A DNA stretch of 64,000 nucleotides from Protea cynaroides (Eukaryota > Streptophyta > Magnoliopsida > Proteales > Proteaceae), in assembly GCA_028583415.1 (NCBI GenBank), contig CM053267.1:41156834-41220833 (forward strand), in the 5' to 3' direction. Position 1 is the stretch's first letter. Each line of letters begins with the position of its first letter. Of the stretch, positions 57,960 to 64,000 are shown piece by piece. The position numbers were made by a program, and so were the translations under genes. The notes under the pieces were generated by a model. That model ran no database searches, was not told the origin of the DNA, and saw only the letters and a list, made by a program, of their open reading frames with translations.

Positions 57960-60560
57960 ATTAAAGTTGTAGATTCGTGAATCCTTATTTATTAGGTTTT
58001 AAAATCAAGTCATTCCGACTTATATTGAGCAAGATATATTCATTTATCGATGACGCACATAACTGAATTTTCTGCACATCCTAAGCTAGTGCTTGACCTT
58101 GTGAAATATTCTCTCTTGATCTGTTATTTTGAGAAACCTAAGTTAACTGGCATCACTCAAACTCGAGACCTTCTATTGAGAATATATACTCCAAAATTAT
58201 CCGCTCACCATAGTCATTCTGACTACTGAATCCTTCGCAATCATAATAATAATAATTACAATAATAATCATAATAATAATAATAATGTTTATATTTTATA
58301 TATATATATATATATATTACTAATTATTATTATTATAACTTTTGCTTTATTTAAGTTAGAAGTCATAATTCAGAACTATGGAATGAATCCAATGAAGTAT
58401 TAACCTTCACCAGTAACCCATCAAAAGAGACTGGTACACCGTCCCCTACCCAAAATGCATGAGAAAAATTATAAGATTGTTTAGAAATTGGTTTTGATTT
58501 ATCAAATTACTTATCTAATCTTTTGTTTAATTAAATTATTCAAAATAAATATGGTATTAAAAAACTATGCAAAACAGTTATTATTCTATAATCAAGTATA
58601 TTTTATACATTTTTGCCCCTGACTTTCATCTACCCATTTCTTCTTCTTCTTCTTCTCCACAGCCTTGGCCAGTCTCTGCTTTTCCGTTCCCTTTTCCATG
58701 GTCAAAATCCATCAGAGTCAACCTTGTAAACTCTGAAATTTTGAATTGATTCAAAGTCTTACCCAAATACATTGGGTACAGGTATATTGATAATATGATG
58801 GAATTGTTTACATTATATATTTGAATTACAAATTTTGAATTTGAATATTTGTAACTATTGAGAGATTCTCTCTTTAATTTTGTAATTCAAAAATTAAATT
58901 TGAATCTTTGTAACCGGTGAGAATTCAAATTCATAATTTGAATTTGAATCTTTGTAACCAGTGAGAGATTCTCTCCTTAACAAACCTGGCCCTAAGGGCA
59001 AGTTAGGGTTTGATTTTTCAGGCCTTGAATTACCACTGTACTTGGCTGGACCCAAGTAAGAGGACTTGGGGTTGGACTAGGGTTTTATAAAACCTGACCC
59101 TATAGCCGCATTACATTTCATGTGGACGGTAAATACTGATCGCAGAAGTCAATCTGGCGGAGCTATTTTCGATTAATTGACTTTTAAAATCAGTTAGAAT
59201 TAATGTATTCCCAAACTCAAAAAATTATTTTTTTTCTTTATTTGCTTCCTTTATTGTAAGACAGCATGAATCCCAAGTGCCATCTTCAGTGATCGACTGT
59301 TTTCATGCCTTTCATGATAATCCCTTTGCAATAATTTCGATAAAAAAATTAAAATTTTGAAATGGAAGAGAGAAAAAAGACAAATAAATTCATTATTGTT
59401 TTATCATTACTAACATCTTATTATATTATTCTTTTCTTGATATTCAAACATGGCCTAAAAAACTATTGTCTCAAAAGTTTGAAGGGTATAGAATCTTAAA
59501 ATAAAAGTTGGTAAGGTATTAAAATATCTAAAAAATTAAGAAAGTAAAGTCCAAGCCAGTTCCTCTCTATACAAGGAGAGGATCCAGATTCCAAACTTAA
59601 GAGACTTGAAGAATCGATTTTTATACACAGACCATGTAAATACATAATCAAACATCAAGCCTGTTGTAAAATAGGAGGGGAAAGATTTAGTATTACGCAT
59701 CTTCCCTCTCTTTCCATTTGACGATGGAAGGCATGGGAGCGCCGCACAACACTTCTTACCAAAACCTTATTTATTAGTACTTTTGCCTATATTTTTTTTT
59801 TCCTACTTATTATTTATAATCTTACCATTGTCTACCATGTTCTATATAAGCAGATAGAGCTAAACATAATTGATCAAATATCTATTATGTGATGCAAATT
59901 CCATTATATTGTATATCAATTTGTATCCAAACTTAACAAATAATGGTGAAAATTAAAGGAATTTTTTATTTGTAACAAACTTGTTACAACTACATGTTGT
60001 AGCAAGGGTTTTTCCGCCGTCTGACGTGTGTTAATCCCCAAATGAAATATCAAAATTGTCCCCTTTATATATTGAAGTTACCATGATAATCCTCTTTAAT
60101 GTATAATCATTGAGTTGTTACAACAAGTCCTCGTTAAGAGAATACTAACTTAGGCATCTGAGCAGTCATAGAACCCAAAGCCCGACCCTCTTTGTTCACC
60201 TTATCCGCATGTCTTTTGCAGATTATTTAATCCTAGATGACCATAAATAGATTCCATCGGCGACGTAAATATTTTGCATTGCTTGTTTGGGTGGATATCT
60301 TGATTCCCCCGTACCATTAACTCCTTCCTCCCCCACCCCTCCTTGCATGAGCATTAAATTGAATCTGCAGAAATTTTTATGAGAGCCCAATCTGCAGATA
60401 TTTTTATGAGAGCCCAAAGTACTTTTCCGTATAGTTCATAAAATAATTTGCTATTATGACTCTTGAGATTTCATGGGATATGGGCTTCGTGATAATCCCA
60501 AAAAAAGCTAGAGCTTTTGGTCAAAATTAATGTTCCAGGATTTGAGGGATGCCCTCTTGA
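57960..60560. other. Intergenic DNA with simple repeats, no supported gene
   Basis: (AAT)n and (TA)n tracts at 58240-58320. A degenerate tandem array of AATTTGAATCTTTGTAACC(A/G)GTGAGAG units at 58800-58980. A GGCC/CCTGGCC-rich block at 58990-59100 resembles that at 9600-9740. The rest is AT-rich. Confidence 0.45.
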
Positions 60561-60575
60561 TGGCCCGCTCCCTAA

Positions 60576-60817
60576 TATAGAAATTCTCTCTCACTTGAAT
60601 TTGGGCGGAAGACTTGACGGCCCGGATGGATGACTGTCACTTGGCTCTCGGGTGGATCAGAGCCCTCCATCCAGCCGACACCCGAGCCGACAAACTGAAC
60701 CAACAGGGGTGTCGGCTCGAATGGAGGGCTTGGATCCACCCGAGAGCCATGTGGCGGCCATCCATCCGGGCCGCCAAGTCTCCTGTCCAAACTCAGGCGG
60801 GAGAGGATGTGGATTCT
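60576..60817. mobile_element. Hairpin MITE copy 4, perfect 9-bp target duplication
   Basis: 242 bp; a palindrome pairing CACTTGGCTCTCGGGTGGAT with GATCCACCCGAGAGCCATGT around a GAGCCGAC centre. The exact 9-base word GCTCCCTAA flanks it (60567-60575, 60818-60826). Confidence 0.88.
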
Positions 60818-60826
60818 GCTCCCTAA

Positions 60827-62445
60827 ACCATGAGCATCCAGTTTTCTTCTCGAACTGCCTTCAGCTCATCTCTTAACCGCCATGACTGGGCCGATGCCAC
60901 CTGCATTTTGGAAGGGTTTCCTAAAATGCTAGTGTGAGAGAAATCTTTTAGACCACACAAATAGAAGTGCAGAAAATGGTATCTTCGTGTGCGAGCCAGG
61001 GGGGATATTTAGAGAGGAAGGAGTGTTAGAAAAGAAATGGACCTGGCTCTTGTCAAGTCCGACCGCTCCTTAAGTTGTGATCCAATGGAGTCAATTCAGT
61101 GCACATACCAATACCAATACATTAGTTTGTGCAGAGAGTGAAATCTAACCACTTGAGAGGATCTCTTTTCAAAAGAAATAGAAAATGTCAGATGAGAGAA
61201 TGAATCCCGCATTAACAACATCAGGATCAGCTATTTTTTTTCCATTATTTAACAGGAAAATATGTTCATTGTGGGCCTTATGGCCCATCAGTTTAATGAA
61301 TTATATGGTTTATAGTATCGATCAGTAGAAATATAAACGGATTGAATTCGAATTGAATACATCACTATCTGAATTCAAAACCATTTACCGACTACTTTAT
61401 TCAAATCCTATTCAAAATCTACCGGATGTATAAAAAACAAATTCAATTTCGATTTTTTTTAATCAGATGCCTGGTTAAAAGTCGATTTGAATATGAGAAG
61501 TATACACCACACCATTTTTTTTTAAATTATGTACAATAATAACCATAAGAAAAAAAACACAAAATTACAATTTTATTCTCTATTTCTCATAATTTATTAT
61601 CTTACATTTGAGAACATCAATCAAAGGGAAAGAAATACATCTTACAATTTTTATTTCATTTTTTTTAGATAAATAAATACCTTTTGTAGGCTATTTCATA
61701 ACCCATAAGGTTACATTGTTCACAGATACCTAAGTAATATCTGAATTCAATCCCAACTATTTGAATCCAGATTCGAATTCCCTAAATGGATGCGAATGTG
61801 AATCGAATCCAGATTTAGAGTAAAGAGAAAGAAGGGAAAGACCCATCTGCCCATTCAGTGGGTTGAACCAAAATTTGGTATTGAGGCATGATATGGAACC
61901 ATGGCAGTCCATGCTTAGTTTGGGTTTAGAATCGAATATTTAATTTCAAGATTTCAAAGTTGAAAAATACAAAATGAAGATAGGATAATCAAACCCATGA
62001 TTTTCTAAGTACCAACCCACCATTTGGTGGACACCAACCAACCATGCAGATGTCTTTGGCTTCAAAATTGAAGGTCCAAGAAAATGGCATTAGTCAATGC
62101 GTCGGCAAGGAAACAAGAGAGCAGCATCAGAAGAATGAATCAAATCACAAATGAATGGCCCTTGTGAGTTCAACTCAAAACCCACCACCATTATTAATGC
62201 TCTGACTATTGACCCAAAACACCGAAAACACCGACCTTTGTCTGGGAGGTGCGCCCTCCTTTTCAATAGGGTTTTTTGTCTCTGGCTTTCAAATCCCACA
62301 CTAAAAGCATATGAGTTTTCCTTTCCACACAACAAAAGATACGGGCTTGGTCCACAAAACTTTTTCCTCTTACCTTCCTATCTGTCCATGCCTCCCAAAA
62401 AAATATAAAATAAAATAAATGAAAGATAGAGATATAAAGTGATCA
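60827..62445. other. Intergenic DNA, possible decayed MITE, no gene
   Basis: 61300-61810 is bounded by sequences rich in GAATTCGAATT/GAATTCAAT words in inverted arrangement, typical of a decayed palindromic repeat. No conserved protein was seen. Confidence 0.4.
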
Positions 62446-62449
62446 TTGT

Positions 62450-62761
62450 ATGTGTAATGACATTAAAGAAATAGAAAAGAGAAAACACACATGTACAAAA
62501 CACAATGATTTACGTGGTTTACCAACATAGTGTGTGATGGCGACATCCACAACTGCAGCAGATCGAATATTTCACTATGAAAACTGATTACAGGGAGAAT
62601 TCTCTCTAATTTGTGATACACCAAAATCCTAGGATAAGAGGAGTTTATATAATACTCAAAAAACAGATAGAATTACAAATCTGCCTGTAGATTTAATTAC
62701 AAAAATATCCCAATGTAAAAAAGACGCAAAAAAATTTATTACGATTTAAGACATCCCAACA
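62450..62761 (+). mobile_element. Possible solo copia-type LTR
   Basis: It begins TGTGTAATGAC and ends CATCCCAACA, with GATTTACGTGGTTTACCAA inside, a motif common in plant copia LTRs. There is no second LTR or gag/pol in the window, and no clear target duplication. Confidence 0.4.
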
Positions 62762-62764
62762 GTA

Positions 62765-63600
62765 CGGTCGTTACTTTTATTCTTTTCCAAACATAATTTA
62801 GAGTTTACAAAGTTGAGGGAAAGAAATGCTTTAAGACAAAATGTGAGATGGAAGATTAATTGAACCTACGACTTCTTGGGTGTCTATAATTAATCAGCAA
62901 GATATGAACCAACTGCACAAAGTAGTGTTCACAACTTCACTTTCATGTGGGCAACAGACATTGTATTAAAGCAATACCTTCCTCTTTTATTTATTTTTTT
63001 TATTTTTGCTTTTAAGCTTGAACGGATCCAATTATCCAAAGATGATGCAACCCACTTTTATATAAAAGGTGTCCATCCGTTCCAATTTTGGTTTATCTGT
63101 TCAGTTCGTAAATGGTCCAGATTGTAATGTGACAAACCAAAATCAAAATGACTATTAATCGATTTCCTCTCATTAGTCGGCCAAAGAGAGAGAGAGAGAG
63201 AAGGTGCAACATATTCGAGACTCATGTAATGATACATAAGAAATAGTCTCCATATATCATGTCATAAACTTCACGGAGAATATTTGGGGTTAGAGTTCGA
63301 TAATAGACACAAAGTAGCCTCAACTTCTTCTCTGTTGCTGTACAAATCTTTTGAGGTGGGATCTGCTCTACATACGATAGTAAACAAGCACAAAAGTGAT
63401 CGGACTCGGAGTTCGATAGGTACATTCCGATGCTTAAGTCAGGGATCGAGCAACAAACAACATGAGATGATCATAGTAGAAAGTACTGATGCATGTAAGA
63501 TGCTTATTAGACCATGGTAGCTAGGTGAGCTCCTTTATATAATAATGTAACGTGGGCCCGATGTGCCTTTACAGTACAGTTTTGAAATACTGCTTGAGTT
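62765..63600. other. Intergenic DNA, no supported gene
   Basis: AT-rich, with a (GA)n tract at 63186-63202. Short open frames here have no recognisable family signature. Confidence 0.4.
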
Positions 63601-63604
63601 AGGT

Positions 63605-63790
63605 TTCATCCTTGGATGTCACGTTTGCTTTGTTGGATTTATCCCTAATCGTTGTATAAGGTTGGATCTACACCTGATTAGTTATAGATGTCAGCTAAAG
63701 TCGGTTTGCCCCTAATGGTCGGCTAAAGCAGGATTTATCCCCAGATGTCGTCGAAAGATGATTTTTCCCCCAATGATTGGCGCATGGGCA
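63605..63790 (+). repeat. Degenerate 29-bp tandem repeat array (about six units)
   Basis: Units follow the pattern GGATTTATCCCCTAATG then a GTCGGCTAAAG-type tail: starts near 63608, 63634, 63662, 63700, 63730 and 63759. Non-coding; it could be the internal repeat of an LTR that continues off the right edge. Confidence 0.6.
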
Positions 63791-64000
63791 ATTACATATC
63801 ATCTTACCAATGGTCAATGATATTTATGGACATCATTGTCCATCACCATTATTGTTGGCTTTCTTCTCTAAACCCAAAATCTATCCTCCAATCCTTTTCC
63901 TCTTGAAAGTCTCAAGCTCATCTTTGGAACTAGAAGCTTGAGTAATTGTTTCCTGTTTATTTAATTTTATGTATTTGGATCCGATTGTTTATTAGTTCTA

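Noticed and set aside
62090..62408. Overlapping frames on both strands
   Set aside because: Both strands open over the same 250 bp with no recognisable domain; probably chance.
63605..63790. CRISPR-like array
   Set aside because: Plant nuclear context; units are degenerate and contiguous without unique spacers.

Overview
The window is nuclear DNA from a flowering plant. Its genes are split by GT-AG introns, intergenic DNA is AT-rich, and it carries plant repeat families (Au SINE, TRIM, L1 and RTE LINEs, Ty1-copia and Ty3-like LTR elements, hAT and Mutator-type elements) plus plant-only genes (RbcX, a CERK1-type LysM kinase). It reads like a dicot or other non-grass angiosperm; I cannot name the species. 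All exon models below come from reading splice sites, codon phase and protein-family conservation by eye.

Layout. (1) 66-5430, minus: first six exons of a PUX8-like UBX-domain protein; the UBX domain lies off the left edge. Intron 1 holds an L1 stub and an RTE LINE fragment. (2) 5.4-10.6 kb: gene-poor, with an eL27 ribosomal-protein pseudogene, a hairpin MITE and a G-rich/poly-T tract. (3) 10.67-35.0 kb: a tandem segmental duplication. Each unit carries a complete 12-exon CERK1/LYK-type LysM receptor kinase on the minus strand (unit A 10724-20430, 633 aa; unit B 25763-33487, 623 aa). The two have diverged: a small LTR retroelement in A, a lost stop codon in A, different local duplications, and YAK versus YAQ after the activation loop. 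Unit A upstream DNA has been filled with a hairpin MITE, a TRIM, a hAT MITE and a copia gag relic. (4) 35-38 kb: repeats, including a hairpin MITE with a perfect 10-bp target duplication. (5) 38123-40138, plus: a six-exon RbcX chaperone gene with abutting G-boxes upstream and a TRIM, a SINE and two tiny poly-T insertions in intron 3. (6) 41524-51581, minus: a 15-exon malonyl-CoA decarboxylase gene whose exon 10 is one base too long for the phases of its neighbours. (7) 51.6-64 kb: no intact gene; an L1 RNase H fragment, a Mutator-like element carrying a PIRL gene fragment (54308-56185), a TRIM, another hairpin MITE with a perfect 9-bp target duplication, an LTR-like sequence and a degenerate 29-bp repeat array.

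The genes do not form an operon-like unit. Their roles are separate: PUX8-like is a ubiquitin/CDC48 adaptor, the LysM kinases are cell-surface chitin or symbiosis receptors, RbcX is a chloroplast Rubisco assembly chaperone, and malonyl-CoA decarboxylase acts in malonyl-CoA turnover. The most notable signals are the diverged receptor pair, the gene-carrying Mutator element, the exon-10 frameshift and a recurring class of 15-32 bp poly-A/T insertions flanked by 11-13 bp direct repeats.
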